Both the position numbers and the translations under genes were made by a program. Below are positions 8,900 to 16,907 of a DNA stretch of 64,000 nt, piece after piece. The stretch comes from JBMNMU01 sp050953505 (lineage in GTDB: Bacteria > Bacillota > Clostridia > Peptostreptococcales > Anaerovoracaceae), in assembly GCA_050953505.1 (NCBI GenBank), contig JBMNMU010000001.1:1-64000 (forward strand), read 5' to 3'. Each line of letters begins with the position of its first letter. Position 1 is the first letter of the stretch. The notes under the pieces are model-generated. The model saw only the letters and a program-made list of their open reading frames with translations. It did not search any database and was not told where the DNA came from.

Positions 8900-9235
8900 C
8901 TATGGTTCGGTGCCTAATATGTATGCAGCCAATATTACATAACCTCTGCGGTCTGGGAGAACCAACACACCGTCATGGCTGCCGCGCTGACGGATTAGCA
9001 GGCAGTGAAGCACGCCGCCTGCATCTTTTCCGCAAAGGCCGGCATTATCCTCCAGATATTGGCGCTCAACGCAGAAATCCGTAATAAAGTTCTCATAATC
9101 GATTCTGGCAAGCGTTATGGTCTTCGCAATTGAGTAGGACTGTTGATCGCTCCAGAGGTAAGGACGCCTCAGGTCTTCCAGGCGGGAAGGAAACCGCACA
9201 AAATGCGCCCGGCTGTTCACGTACGGTCGTTCCAT
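8900..9235 (-). CDS. Hypothetical phage protein, 111 aa
   Basis: Starts at ATG 9235 inside the 3' end of the upstream gene (19-base overlap) with only a weak binding site, so translation is probably coupled. The sequence (MERPYVNSRAHFVRFPSR...) is rich in Arg and Tyr and ends with 'DGVLVLPDRRGYVILAAYILG'. No domain is recognised with certainty. The codon pattern and coupling to its neighbour support a real gene. It is transcribed with the surrounding minus-strand phage genes. Confidence 0.6.
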   Translation of the reverse strand: MERPYVNSRAHFVRFPSRLEDLRRPYLWSDQQSYSIAKTITLARIDYENFITDFCVERQYLEDNAGLCGKDAGGVLHCLLIRQRGSHDGVLVLPDRRGYVILAAYILGTEP

Positions 9236-9492
9236 CCCAGCAGGAACCGTACCGCATCATGGAATCCTGCCCGGTAATAGTAACGCATTTCCTCTCCGGT
9301 CTGCCGACTGAGCGCGTCTTCCAGTTCGCGCCAAAGCGAAAACTGCGATTCCATAAGCGTTTCTTCCAGCTTTTTCGCACAGCACCCCACTTCCGTTATG
9401 GTTTCCGCCACATAAGCGGGCGCATCTGCCCCAAGGTCATCCATTCTCTGCGTGATAAAGTCCTCAATTGCTCTGTAAAGTTTTTCATTCAT
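9217..9492 (-). CDS. Hypothetical phage protein, 91 aa
   Basis: The start is ATG 9492 (MNEKLYRAIEDFITQRMDDL), with AAAGGTGG 8 bases upstream; the open frame to 9558 has no such site. All-helical and acidic, with a CC pair (EVGCCAKKLEETLME) and a C-terminal 'YYRAGFHDAVRFLLG' segment. This helical pattern is common among small prophage proteins of unknown role. It forms a two-gene unit with the downstream 111-aa gene. Confidence 0.6.
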   Translation of the reverse strand: MNEKLYRAIEDFITQRMDDLGADAPAYVAETITEVGCCAKKLEETLMESQFSLWRELEDALSRQTGEEMRYYYRAGFHDAVRFLLGWNDRT

Positions 9493-9581
9493 GGAATTCC
9501 CCACCTTTCTTAAGGTGGGTATATCTATCACTCTATATTCGAAAAATAGCAAGTTCATTTCGTATAATAATCCGTAGAAAA

Positions 9582-10703
9582 TCAGACGGCCTTTTTGGCC
9601 TGTTTTTGTTCATACATCAATCTGTCGACATCCGCCAACGCAGCCTGGACCCTAAAGTAATTGTCGAATACCTTCGAGCCGATGCTACATTCCAGCCGAT
9701 ACGGTTTATGTGAGGTTTGGTTATACCCTTCGAGGGCGGATTCGATTTTTCGCTTAATGGCCTGCAAGTCCTCCTGCCCGCCCACAGACGCCACAATAAC
9801 AAATTCATCCCCGCCCAAGCGCGCGAAAACATCGCTTTTCCGGAGTTGTGAGCGGACAATTTCCGAGAATGCACGAAGTGCCGCGTCGCCCTCTAGATGA
9901 CCGTACCGATCATTGATGGCTTTGAATTCGTCAAGATCCAGAAACAAAATACCTATAGGTTCCTTTCGGCATTTTCCGGCCATCTTGCTGAAATGCTGGC
10001 CAAAAGATAATCTTGTCAACGCACCGGTCAGACTGTCAATCTGAATCATTCGCTCCTGCAAATACATATACATGATCATTAAAGAGCCGGCTGTCAGGCT
10101 CCACATCAGCAGAACGCCGCAAAAAAGCACCTGAAGCGCGCCGCCAAGAAGCGGAAACAGATAGATGGAGCCCAGAAGCGTAAAATCCCCGCGCAACTGC
10201 GTGCTTCTATGGCGAACCAATACAACGAAGCCCATGAGCAAACAACCCGCGGTAATCATCAAAAACACGGGGAACAACGGACCACGATGATAAACATTGC
10301 TGTCATCAATAAAAAACAGCCAATGGAAGTGCGCAGAAAAAAGTGCCATGCCAAGGCTGACACTTACAGGAAACCAGCAAATCGACATCAAGCGGTTCGA
10401 TTGACAGCCGTCGTCCGTCAGGGCGCGTGCAAGCAGAACCCAGAGCCACGCTAGGACTGGCGGCAGCATGTACAGCATGGTAAAAAGAATCTGCAGCAGG
10501 TTTTTTACCCAGGCAGAGGACCGGCCATCCAGAACACAAACGAGCGCTTCAAGGAACAGGGCCGCCAGCACGAGACGGCAAGCCCCTATGAATAATTTAT
10601 AAAATTGATCACGCTTTTCAAGTCGGCGGTTTGCAACGCGAACAACAGTAGCCAAAAGTATAAAGGCAACAAGGTTGCCTGAGATTTGCATCAATACTTT
10701 CAA
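9582..10703 (-). CDS. Membrane-bound diguanylate cyclase (GGDEF) in prophage
   Basis: 373-aa protein. Residues 1 to about 210 contain seven or so hydrophobic segments (e.g. LVAFILLATVVRVA, LLQILFTMLYMLPPVLAWLWVLLA), a membrane sensor region. Residues 215-373 are a GGDEF domain that makes c-di-GMP from two GTP. The substrate region 'FLDLDEFKAINDRYGHLEGD' and the active-site 'RLGGDEF' are intact. An RxxD inhibitory site (RKSD) lies exactly five residues before GGDEF. The start is TTG 10703, with AAGGAG 9 bases upstream. It lies among phage genes between the terminase and methyltransferase modules. A promoter region with palindromes separates it from a divergent ribbon-helix-helix gene, so it looks like cargo. 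Confidence 0.9.
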   Translation of the reverse strand: MKVLMQISGNLVAFILLATVVRVANRRLEKRDQFYKLFIGACRLVLAALFLEALVCVLDGRSSAWVKNLLQILFTMLYMLPPVLAWLWVLLARALTDDGCQSNRLMSICWFPVSVSLGMALFSAHFHWLFFIDDSNVYHRGPLFPVFLMITAGCLLMGFVVLVRHRSTQLRGDFTLLGSIYLFPLLGGALQVLFCGVLLMWSLTAGSLMIMYMYLQERMIQIDSLTGALTRLSFGQHFSKMAGKCRKEPIGILFLDLDEFKAINDRYGHLEGDAALRAFSEIVRSQLRKSDVFARLGGDEFVIVASVGGQEDLQAIKRKIESALEGYNQTSHKPYRLECSIGSKVFDNYFRVQAALADVDRLMYEQKQAKKAV

Positions 10704-10730
10704 ACACGGGTACTCCTTCCTTAATTTAGC

Positions 10731-10782
10731 GTACTTAAAATAAGTACATTTTCAACATTATAGCTCATTTTGTACTTAAAAT
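10731..10782. promoter_or_regulatory. Candidate operator between the GGDEF and RHH genes
   Basis: The 128-base divergent intergenic region holds the perfect palindrome GTACTTAAAATAAGTAC (10731-10747) and a second half-site with flank, GTACTTAAAAT (10772-10782). A third imperfect inverted repeat (ATACT...AGTAT) lies at about 10789-10809. Repeated half-sites spaced by about four helical turns suit a ribbon-helix-helix regulator. The obvious candidate binder is the RHH protein encoded next door; this is inference. Confidence 0.5.
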
Positions 10783-10831
10783 CAACTCATACTATCTTTA
10801 ATAAAGTATAAGTTGAGATTGGAGTGCCGTC

Positions 10832-11017
10832 ATGGAAAAAAACAAGCATTTGGGTATTCGGATTGACGACGAACTGCATTACAAGCTGCATTATGTTGCC
10901 AAATACGACGGACGTTCGGCTAACGGTGAGATTCTGTATCTGCTTCGCAAATATATCGCCGAATTTGAAGAAAAGAACGGTGAAATTGTCATCCCGGAAA
11001 ATCCGAAGGAACAGTAA
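10832..11017 (+). CDS. Ribbon-helix-helix (Arc/CopG-like) DNA-binding protein
   Basis: 61-aa protein on the strand opposite to all phage neighbours, with GGAG 7 bases before its ATG. The pattern 'HLGIRIDDELHYKLHYVAKYDGRSANGEILYLLRKYI' (a beta strand with alternating residues followed by two helices) is that of Arc-type repressors. It is divergent from the diguanylate cyclase gene across a region with palindromes, which suggests that it controls that gene, itself, or both. Confidence 0.8.
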   Translation: MEKNKHLGIRIDDELHYKLHYVAKYDGRSANGEILYLLRKYIAEFEEKNGEIVIPENPKEQ

Positions 11018-11055
11018 ACAAAAAAAAACCAATGCAAAGGCGCTGAAAAATATGG

Positions 11056-12285
11056 CTACGAATGTTTCTTCAGCGCCTTATCGCAGGGGATCGTTTCTCC
11101 ATCCCTTATCAGAAAAACTCCGTCCGTGTTCCCGGTCTGCCCGATATACCGTTTCACGATAACATCGGCATAACGCTCATCAAGCTCCATCGTATAGCAA
11201 ATGCGTCCTGTCTGCTCGCAGGCAATGAGAGTACTGCCGCTGCCCCCGAATGAGTCAAGCACAATGTTGTTTGTCAGCGAGCTGTTCATAATCGGATATG
11301 CGCACAGTGCCACAGGTTTCATTGTAGGATGATGTTTGCTCTTGGTTGGCCGGTCAAAATTCCATGTCGTGCGCTGTTTACGGTCGGCGTACCAGTTGTG
11401 ACTGGCTGTTGGCTTCCAGCCTACTAGAATAGGTTCATGGTTGTATTGATAATCGCATCGCCCCAAGACCGGTGTATTCTTTATCCATATACAGGTCTGA
11501 TGACAGAAGAAGCCTGCTTCTGTAAATGCTGTCCTGAAATTGACTGTCTCACGATCAGCGTGGAAAACATAAATGCCGCCACCGTCTACCAACGCATCAT
11601 ACATGCACCGGTATGCCGAAAGCAGGAATGCGTGGAACTTGGTACTTTCCATATTGTCATTTTTAAGTTTTCCCGCAGTGCCTTTATAGTCCACATTGTA
11701 TGGTGGATCTGTGATCACGAGATTTGCTTGCTGTCCGTCCATGAGCTTTTTATATGTTTCAGCTTTCGTAGCATCGCCGCAGATAAGGCGGTGCTGTCCA
11801 AGAAGCCAGATGTCTCCCTGCTTAGAAATGGGCGTTTCAGGTAATGGCTCGTCAAAATCGTCCTCTTTTATTCCTCCGACTATACTATCCCTGAACAACG
11901 CATCCATCTCTGCAGCGTCGAAACCCGTAAGAGATACATCAAAGCCACTTGCACCGATATCCTTCAAAAGGTCGGTCAAAAGCGGGATATCGAACTCGCC
12001 AGATATCTTGTTGAGCGCCACATTTAAGGCTTTTTCCTTTTGCTCATCGATGTCCAGCACCACGCAATCCACATCGGTATATCCGAGTGCCACCAATACC
12101 TTGTACCGTTGATGGCCACCCACAATATTGCCCGTGCGTTTATTCCAGATGATAGGCTCAACATAACCGAATTCCTCAATAGAGCGGCGCAGCTTTTCAT
12201 ATTCAGCATCACCGGGTTTAAGGTCTTTTCGCGGATTGTATGCTGAAGGGTTTAACTTCTCAATTGATAATTTCTGTATATCCAT
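11056..12285 (-). CDS. ParB-domain-fused DNA methyltransferase (DPPY type)
   Basis: 409-aa two-domain protein. Residues 1 to about 95 form a ParB/sulfiredoxin-like domain (LNPSAYNPRKDLKPGD..., 'GNIVGGHQRYKVLVALGY'). From about residue 160 it is an N6-adenine/N4-cytosine methyltransferase with 'HRLICGDA', catalytic 'ITDPPYNVDY' and, C-terminal to it, the SAM-binding 'VLDSFGGSGSTLIACEQTGR'. That motif order is class beta. DPPY favours adenine methylation. No restriction partner is seen, so it is probably a phage orphan methyltransferase that protects or marks phage DNA. It is tandem with a paralogue and an SAM synthetase. Confidence 0.9.
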   Translation of the reverse strand: MDIQKLSIEKLNPSAYNPRKDLKPGDAEYEKLRRSIEEFGYVEPIIWNKRTGNIVGGHQRYKVLVALGYTDVDCVVLDIDEQKEKALNVALNKISGEFDIPLLTDLLKDIGASGFDVSLTGFDAAEMDALFRDSIVGGIKEDDFDEPLPETPISKQGDIWLLGQHRLICGDATKAETYKKLMDGQQANLVITDPPYNVDYKGTAGKLKNDNMESTKFHAFLLSAYRCMYDALVDGGGIYVFHADRETVNFRTAFTEAGFFCHQTCIWIKNTPVLGRCDYQYNHEPILVGWKPTASHNWYADRKQRTTWNFDRPTKSKHHPTMKPVALCAYPIMNSSLTNNIVLDSFGGSGSTLIACEQTGRICYTMELDERYADVIVKRYIGQTGNTDGVFLIRDGETIPCDKALKKHS

Positions 12286-12286
12286 A

Positions 12287-13585
12287 TCATACCTCCAGCT
12301 TTACAGCAGTCCCGCCGGTGAATGTCTCCCAGCGCTTTACGATGAGGTCACAGTAGACCGGCGAAATCTCCATCGCATAGCACCTGCGTTCGGTCTGTTC
12401 ACAGGCGATGAGCGTCGTTCCACAACCCGCGAAAGGTTCAAGTACCACACCGCCACGGTCAGAATGCATTTTAATGCATCGCCACGGCAACTCGACAGGA
12501 AACATAGCGGGGTGATCTTTATTGGCTCGCACGGTAGATATTTCCCAAATACCGGCATAGCCCCATTTTTTACGCTCATCCTTGGTGAGCCGCTTCACAA
12601 ACTTATAGGAATGGCCGGCGAATGCCGAAACCCAGGCAAACTCTTGGTCGTTGTATTCATCAGTTTCCTGCGCAGCCAGCGCCGTGATATATTCGTACTG
12701 CTGCACCGGTTTATTTGTCACAAGGTGATAGGGTGAATTGCCGAAATTCATGCCTTGCTTTTTCCAAATGCGAATCCAGATAGGACGAAAGCCATTGTCA
12801 GCAAACAGCCCAATGCTATACATTTCGGTTGGTTCAATAAACTGGGTGCCTGTGGCATATAGGTCTCCGATGTTCCAACAGACGATATCTGCATTTTTAC
12901 AGATGTTCTTTATAGCGGGGCGCATAGTTTCAAACCACGGTTCGATCCCGGCTTTTTCATATTCTTTTCCGACGCCGTATGGAGGAGAGGTAACTGCGCA
13001 CTGAGCGTGGGCACCGTCCATCAGATGGTCGAAATCCACCTCGCTGGTACTGTCGCCGCACAAAAGCCGATGTTGTCCAAGCAGCCAGATATCTCCTGTA
13101 TGCGTCCGTGTTTCGCCAGCAGCTTCAATGGCTTCCTTTTCTTTGTCTACGTCGAAGTCATCCTGTATAGCTTCCTTCGAGTAAAATTTATTTAGGAGCG
13201 CGTCTACTTCGTCAGCATCGAAGCCTGTGAGGGATACGTCAAATGTAGATGCGTCAAACTCTGCCATGAGCGATGCCAGCTTTGCTTCGTCCCAATCGCC
13301 CTGTATTTTATTAAGAGCAAGGTTAAGTGCCTTTTCGCGTTTGTCATCAAGCTCAACAATCACGCAGTCGATTTCCGTCTGCCCAAGGTCGAGTAGCACT
13401 TTCAACCGCTGGTGACCTCCAACCACGTTACCGGTGGTCTTATTCCAGATGATCGGTTCCACATAACCGAACTCCGCAATAGAGCGCTTGAGCTTTTCGT
13501 ATTCCTTGTCACCGGGCTTCAGGTCTTTTCGTGGGTTATATGCAGCTGGATTGAGCTTTGCCGCGGGTATCTTTTCAATCAGCAT
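12287..13585 (-). CDS. ParB-domain-fused DNA methyltransferase (SPPY type)
   Basis: 432-aa paralogue of the downstream gene, with the same ParB-like N-terminus (LNPAAYNPRKDLKPGD, GGHQRLKVLLDLG). It differs in its catalytic motif 'VTSPPYGVG', which is usual for N4-cytosine enzymes, and in its target recognition region. The SAM motif is 'VLEPFAGCGTTLIACEQTERR'. It ends one base before the next gene and overlaps metK by 11 bases, so the three genes form one translation-coupled cassette. The two enzymes probably methylate different sites. Confidence 0.9.
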   Translation of the reverse strand: MLIEKIPAAKLNPAAYNPRKDLKPGDKEYEKLKRSIAEFGYVEPIIWNKTTGNVVGGHQRLKVLLDLGQTEIDCVIVELDDKREKALNLALNKIQGDWDEAKLASLMAEFDASTFDVSLTGFDADEVDALLNKFYSKEAIQDDFDVDKEKEAIEAAGETRTHTGDIWLLGQHRLLCGDSTSEVDFDHLMDGAHAQCAVTSPPYGVGKEYEKAGIEPWFETMRPAIKNICKNADIVCWNIGDLYATGTQFIEPTEMYSIGLFADNGFRPIWIRIWKKQGMNFGNSPYHLVTNKPVQQYEYITALAAQETDEYNDQEFAWVSAFAGHSYKFVKRLTKDERKKWGYAGIWEISTVRANKDHPAMFPVELPWRCIKMHSDRGGVVLEPFAGCGTTLIACEQTERRCYAMEISPVYCDLIVKRWETFTGGTAVKLEV

Positions 13586-14738
13586 ATTTCTCAGCCGCCT
13601 TTCTTAACTCCTTATAACAATCCACGTTTTCCCACGGAAAGAGACAGGAATTGAAATGACCATATGCCGCCGTGCTTTCATATATGGCTGTACGCAAACG
13701 CAGCTTTTCAATGATAGCGGCAGGGCGCAAATTAAAGACTTCTTGCACAATCAAGGTAAGCTGCTCATCTGTCAGTTTGCTTGTTCCAAATGAAGTGACC
13801 GCTACTGCCACGGGACTTGCCTTACCGATGGCATAAGAAAGAGCGACCTCGCATCTTTCAGCTAAGTCGCTCCACACAATGTTCTTCGCGATATACCGTG
13901 CCATATATGCACCGCTGCGGTCAACCTTCGTCGGATCTTTGCCGCAAAGGGCTCCGCCGCCGTGTGACGCAAGACCACCATAAGTATCCACCATGATTTT
14001 TCTGCCCGTCAGTCCTGTGTCAGCAGCGGGGCCGCCCTCTACGAAACGTCCACTGGGGTTAATGAGTATTTCGGTATCATCATCCATTGGGAAATCCTCA
14101 AAACATTGCCACAAGACATTATTCATAATATCCGTGCGCAGCTGCTCCTGCGTTTTATTCGCCTCATGCTGGATAGAAATCACCACAGCTTTCACACGTT
14201 TGGGTTTACCATCTCCATATTCGACAGTAACCTGACACTTGCCGTCCGGTAGAATGCCTTTGATGAGTTTACCTTCGCGGCATTCATCAATGCGCTTGGC
14301 AATACGATGCGAGAGTACCAGTGGCAAAGGCAAATATTCTCGTGTTTCCTTTGTTGCGTACCCGTATACTGTTCCTTGATCACCTGCGCCGACAGATCCG
14401 TAAGGATCGCATATGCCGTTTCGCGCTTCAATTGCCGTATCCACACCGGCTGCGATATCCGCACTCTGTCGATGAACGAATACGAATACAGTAAACTTCC
14501 AAGGATTATACCCGACCTCGCGCAGGACATTCCGCACGATAAACCGAATATCCACTTTTTCGCTACAGGTGATTTCGCCCGCTACGATAATTTTGCCCTT
14601 AGTCGCCATAACCTCGCAAGCTACACGAGAAGCTCTGTCCTTTCTGAGACAAGCATCCAAGATATTGTCGGCAATCAGATCGCAGAGCTTATCCGGATGC
14701 CCTTTTAATACACTTTCTGCTGTTTTGTAAGTTGTCAT
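13575..14738 (-). CDS. metK: Phage-encoded S-adenosylmethionine synthetase
   Basis: 387-aa enzyme that makes SAM from methionine and ATP. Core motifs remain but have drifted from the cellular consensus: 'SVLKGHPDKLCD' (usual SVTEGHPDK), 'GAGDQGTVYGYA' (usual GAGDQGLMFGYA) and 'GGGALCGKDPTKVDRSGAY' (usual GGGAFSGKDP). Residues that bind ATP and metal in GHPDK, GAGDQG and KDPTKVDRS are kept, so activity is plausible. Its direct coupling to two methyltransferases suggests that it supplies them with cofactor during infection. Confidence 0.9.
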   Translation of the reverse strand: MTTYKTAESVLKGHPDKLCDLIADNILDACLRKDRASRVACEVMATKGKIIVAGEITCSEKVDIRFIVRNVLREVGYNPWKFTVFVFVHRQSADIAAGVDTAIEARNGICDPYGSVGAGDQGTVYGYATKETREYLPLPLVLSHRIAKRIDECREGKLIKGILPDGKCQVTVEYGDGKPKRVKAVVISIQHEANKTQEQLRTDIMNNVLWQCFEDFPMDDDTEILINPSGRFVEGGPAADTGLTGRKIMVDTYGGLASHGGGALCGKDPTKVDRSGAYMARYIAKNIVWSDLAERCEVALSYAIGKASPVAVAVTSFGTSKLTDEQLTLIVQEVFNLRPAAIIEKLRLRTAIYESTAAYGHFNSCLFPWENVDCYKELRKAAEKYAD

Positions 14739-14756
14739 TTCACATTCCTCCGTTTA

Positions 14757-15311
14757 TTATAGTGCGCCCCGACGGGCATTGAGCAACTTTTCCATTGCAT
14801 CGTCTTGAGGTGTTACACCGCGATATTCTGTTGTGCAGTTTTCCCGTACCACCTGATAAATCTGGAACCAGATGTTGTTGGCCTGCTTCATGAAATTTTG
14901 AGACATTGAAACATAGGGGGACGGAATAGCATTGCCGGTGGTGGGGTGCTTAGCAAGGAAGCCAAACTCGCTGATTGCCTGCTCGCACTGGATCCACCGT
15001 GCCACACTCTGAGCGTATTGTTCGATAAGCTGAGTAGTTACTAATTGTGCGCATCCTCGCTCCTTGAGCCATTGCCATGTATTGTTGAAAATTTCTGCCG
15101 CCAGTGTTGTGGAACCGTCTTTCTGTTTCGCGGTAAGATAGCCTCTTGGCTTTGGCATTGATTCTCCGGTGAGCTCCGTCATGTCTGTAAAGTCCATGAT
15201 GGTCAACTTTCGATTACCGGGATTGCCATCTAAAATTTTGTCGGCGAGGGCTTTCTTTTTTTGCCCTGAGCCGATTCTTGCACCGCCTCTGTTGGTGCCG
15301 TCTTTTGCCAT
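14757..15311 (-). CDS. Phage terminase small subunit, P27 family
   Basis: 184-aa protein from ATG 15311, with AAGGAGTG 8 bases upstream; the in-frame ATG at 15320 lacks that spacing. Landmarks of the P27 family are a basic glycine-rich N-terminus (RGGARIGSGQKKKA), 'ILDGNPGNRKL', 'MPKPRGYLTAKQKDG' and the helical 'TQLIEQYAQSVARWIQCEQAI...NPYVSMSQNFMKQANNIW'-like region. It recognises phage DNA for packaging. It is separated from the large subunit by the modification and cyclase genes, which is unusual because the two are normally adjacent. Confidence 0.9.
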   Translation of the reverse strand: MAKDGTNRGGARIGSGQKKKALADKILDGNPGNRKLTIMDFTDMTELTGESMPKPRGYLTAKQKDGSTTLAAEIFNNTWQWLKERGCAQLVTTQLIEQYAQSVARWIQCEQAISEFGFLAKHPTTGNAIPSPYVSMSQNFMKQANNIWFQIYQVVRENCTTEYRGVTPQDDAMEKLLNARRGAL

Positions 15312-15404
15312 ATTTATCACACTCCTTCCTGATGGGGGATATTAGCCGTTTGAAACTGCGATTTCTCGCACGAAGCCCCACGCCGCTGTCCGCTTTCGAT
15401 AGCT

Positions 15405-15770
15405 TTAGAGATCTGACCGCCCCCACCGGTCACCGCTATCTGCAGTAATGCGTGAGTGACACGACTTGCATAGCGACATGAGATTACTCACATCGTTTGT
15501 TCCTCCGTGACTGAGCGGGAGAATATGGTGTACCTCTTCAGCGGGAGTTAAGCGATCAGCTTTTTTACACTCCTCACATAGCGGGTGAGCCTTGATGTAA
15601 CGGTCGCGTATGCGTTTCCATGCACGACCATATCTTTTGTTGGTTTCAGGCTCGCGCTGGAAATGATTATAGTGGCGCGTTGCCTGCCGTTGATGTTCCA
15701 CACAATACAAACCATCCGTCAGTTTTGGACAACTGGGGTATCGACACGGCCGCTTTGGTTTCTTTGGCAT
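15405..15770 (-). CDS. Phage HNH endonuclease
   Basis: 121-aa protein with two zinc-type CxxC pairs and an HNH core: 'CEECKKADRLTPAEEVHHILPLSHGGTNDVSNLMSLCKSCHSRIT' spans the motif (His pair, Asn, final His). A basic N-terminal part carries 'CRYPSCPKLTDGLYCVEHQ'. In HK97-type phages an HNH protein encoded next to the terminase helps generate packaging ends. It is the first gene of the late operon after the terminator-like hairpin at 15794-15824. Confidence 0.9.
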   Translation of the reverse strand: MPKKPKRPCRYPSCPKLTDGLYCVEHQRQATRHYNHFQREPETNKRYGRAWKRIRDRYIKAHPLCEECKKADRLTPAEEVHHILPLSHGGTNDVSNLMSLCKSCHSRITADSGDRWGRSDL

Positions 15771-15793
15771 AGGGTCACCTCCTTGGGCATAAC

Positions 15794-15824
15794 AAAAGCC
15801 CCGGGGGATTTTCCCTCGAGGCTC
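15794..15824 (-). terminator. Terminator-like hairpin between early and late phage genes
   Basis: On the minus strand, AGCCTCGAGGG and CCCCCGGGGCT pair around an AAAAT-type loop and run into TTTTG. The G+C-rich stem (one mismatch, one GU) and following T run fit a rho-independent terminator after the ArpU-like gene, or an antitermination point before the late genes. Confidence 0.55.
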
Positions 15825-15886
15825 TGCTTTATTCTGGTTTCCTAAGTATATACTATCACAAAGGGGTACATGACAAACAGTGACAT

Positions 15887-16303
15887 TTACTGCTGAGTTT
15901 GCGGAACTGTAATGTTTTCTATTGCTTCATCGTGAAGTCGGTATACATGGCGCACATTATAGCCCATATCAACAGCTATCTGCTCCCAAGTCTTGAAGCA
16001 GAGGTAGCGCAGCTCCAGAAGCGTCTGATGCTCTGTGTTATCCACGGTTTTGATGAGCCTGACCATCTCGCGCTTCAGGTCAACGAGCCGATTGATGTCA
16101 CGGTTGATTTCCGCTTGCAGGTCGATAATCTTTGCCACAGCATCGGCCATCGTTGATGTACTACGATTTGGATTGCGAGGCATGCCCGTTAGGGTGTAGG
16201 TGCATTTCGTAGCCAGTTCATTTAGCGAAGCAATCTGCTCCAGCTTGGAATTTATACGCTGGTCGAGCCTGTATGCCTGCCCGAGATATGCTTTAACAGT
16301 CAT
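15887..16303 (-). CDS. DUF1492/ArpU-like phage late transcription regulator
   Basis: 138-aa protein with an N-terminal coiled-coil region (LDQRINSKLEQIASLNELATK ... ), a middle 'DLQAEINRDINRLVDLKREMVRLI' helix and a C-terminal sigma-70 region-4-like helix-turn-helix: 'TLLELRYLCFKTWEQIAVDMGYNVRHVYRLHDEAI'. This arrangement is that of DUF1492/ArpU/RinA-type activators that turn on late phage genes. Its place immediately before the late operon supports that role. Confidence 0.85.
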   Translation of the reverse strand: MTVKAYLGQAYRLDQRINSKLEQIASLNELATKCTYTLTGMPRNPNRSTSTMADAVAKIIDLQAEINRDINRLVDLKREMVRLIKTVDNTEHQTLLELRYLCFKTWEQIAVDMGYNVRHVYRLHDEAIENITVPQTQQ

Positions 16304-16521
16304 GCCGTCACCTCCGTTTTCAGCTTGGTGATGAGCATTTCCGGGTCGATGCTCGTCAGCACCCCAAACCAGCCGGAACGGAAGAACTGCTCAATACGCC
16401 TGCGCTCATACTGCGCTGAACGGTTGTTGGGATTCATAGAAAGAGTACGCAACGCCTTGCGGTAATCTTTGACCGCCTGAAGAATGATGGCGTTAGCCAG
16501 ATTATTATAATTGTCAATCAT
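16300..16521 (-). CDS. Small conserved phage protein, 73 aa
   Basis: The start is ATG 16521 (MIDNYNNLANAIILQAVKDYR), with AGGAG 10 bases upstream; the longer frame to 16653 overlaps the next gene. Helical: 'AIILQAVKDYRKALRTLSMNPNN' then 'RIEQFFRSGWFGVLTSIDPEMLITKL'. This short protein recurs just upstream of DUF1492-type genes in Firmicutes prophages; its function is unknown. It overlaps the next gene by 4 bases. Confidence 0.75.
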   Translation of the reverse strand: MIDNYNNLANAIILQAVKDYRKALRTLSMNPNNRSAQYERRRIEQFFRSGWFGVLTSIDPEMLITKLKTEVTA

Positions 16522-16612
16522 ATGTGACACGCTCCTAAACTTTATTTTTTGAAGAAGCAGTGTCGCATTGTTAGCATTGTATATGTAAAGCACGGATGCG
16601 TTGTTTTCATAA

Positions 16613-16897
16613 TCATTGCAGGGAGCCGTTAATAACAGCTCGCACCTCGTCAACCGAACGGACTACCGAAGCGGTGCCGCCACAGGCGAGGATTTTACGA
16701 ATAGTTGCCTCTTGCAGTTTTGTTGTTTTGCCGACCGGTGTTTTTACTTCAAATGCGTAAAACTTGCCATCAATACAGGCAACGATATCCGGGATACCCG
16801 CTGTGCCGTATATTCCGCCGTGTTCCTTCCAAGCGAAGCACTTCGGCACAGTTTTTAAATAGCGAAGGATTTTAGATACGATTTCTTTTTCAGACAC
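16613..16897 (-). CDS. VRR-NUC domain nuclease
   Basis: 94-aa stand-alone VRR-NUC (PD-(D/E)XK superfamily) protein. Visible are an N-terminal helix (SEKEIVSKILRYLKT), 'YGTAGIPDIVACIDGKFYAFEVKTPVGKTTKLQ' with the G-x-PD...E-x-K catalytic core, and a C-terminal 'ASVVRSVDEVRAVI'. Such phage proteins are thought to act on branched or replicating DNA. It belongs to the replication block, directly after the repeat-rich segment next to the primase gene. Confidence 0.9.
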   Translation of the reverse strand: MSEKEIVSKILRYLKTVPKCFAWKEHGGIYGTAGIPDIVACIDGKFYAFEVKTPVGKTTKLQEATIRKILACGGTASVVRSVDEVRAVINGSLQ

Positions 16898-16907
16898 ATG
16901 ATCCTCC

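Noticed and set aside
15214..15426. A 70-codon minus-strand frame between TerS and HNH genes.
   Set aside because: It overlaps the start of the small terminase out of frame and has an Arg/Lys-rich shadow composition.
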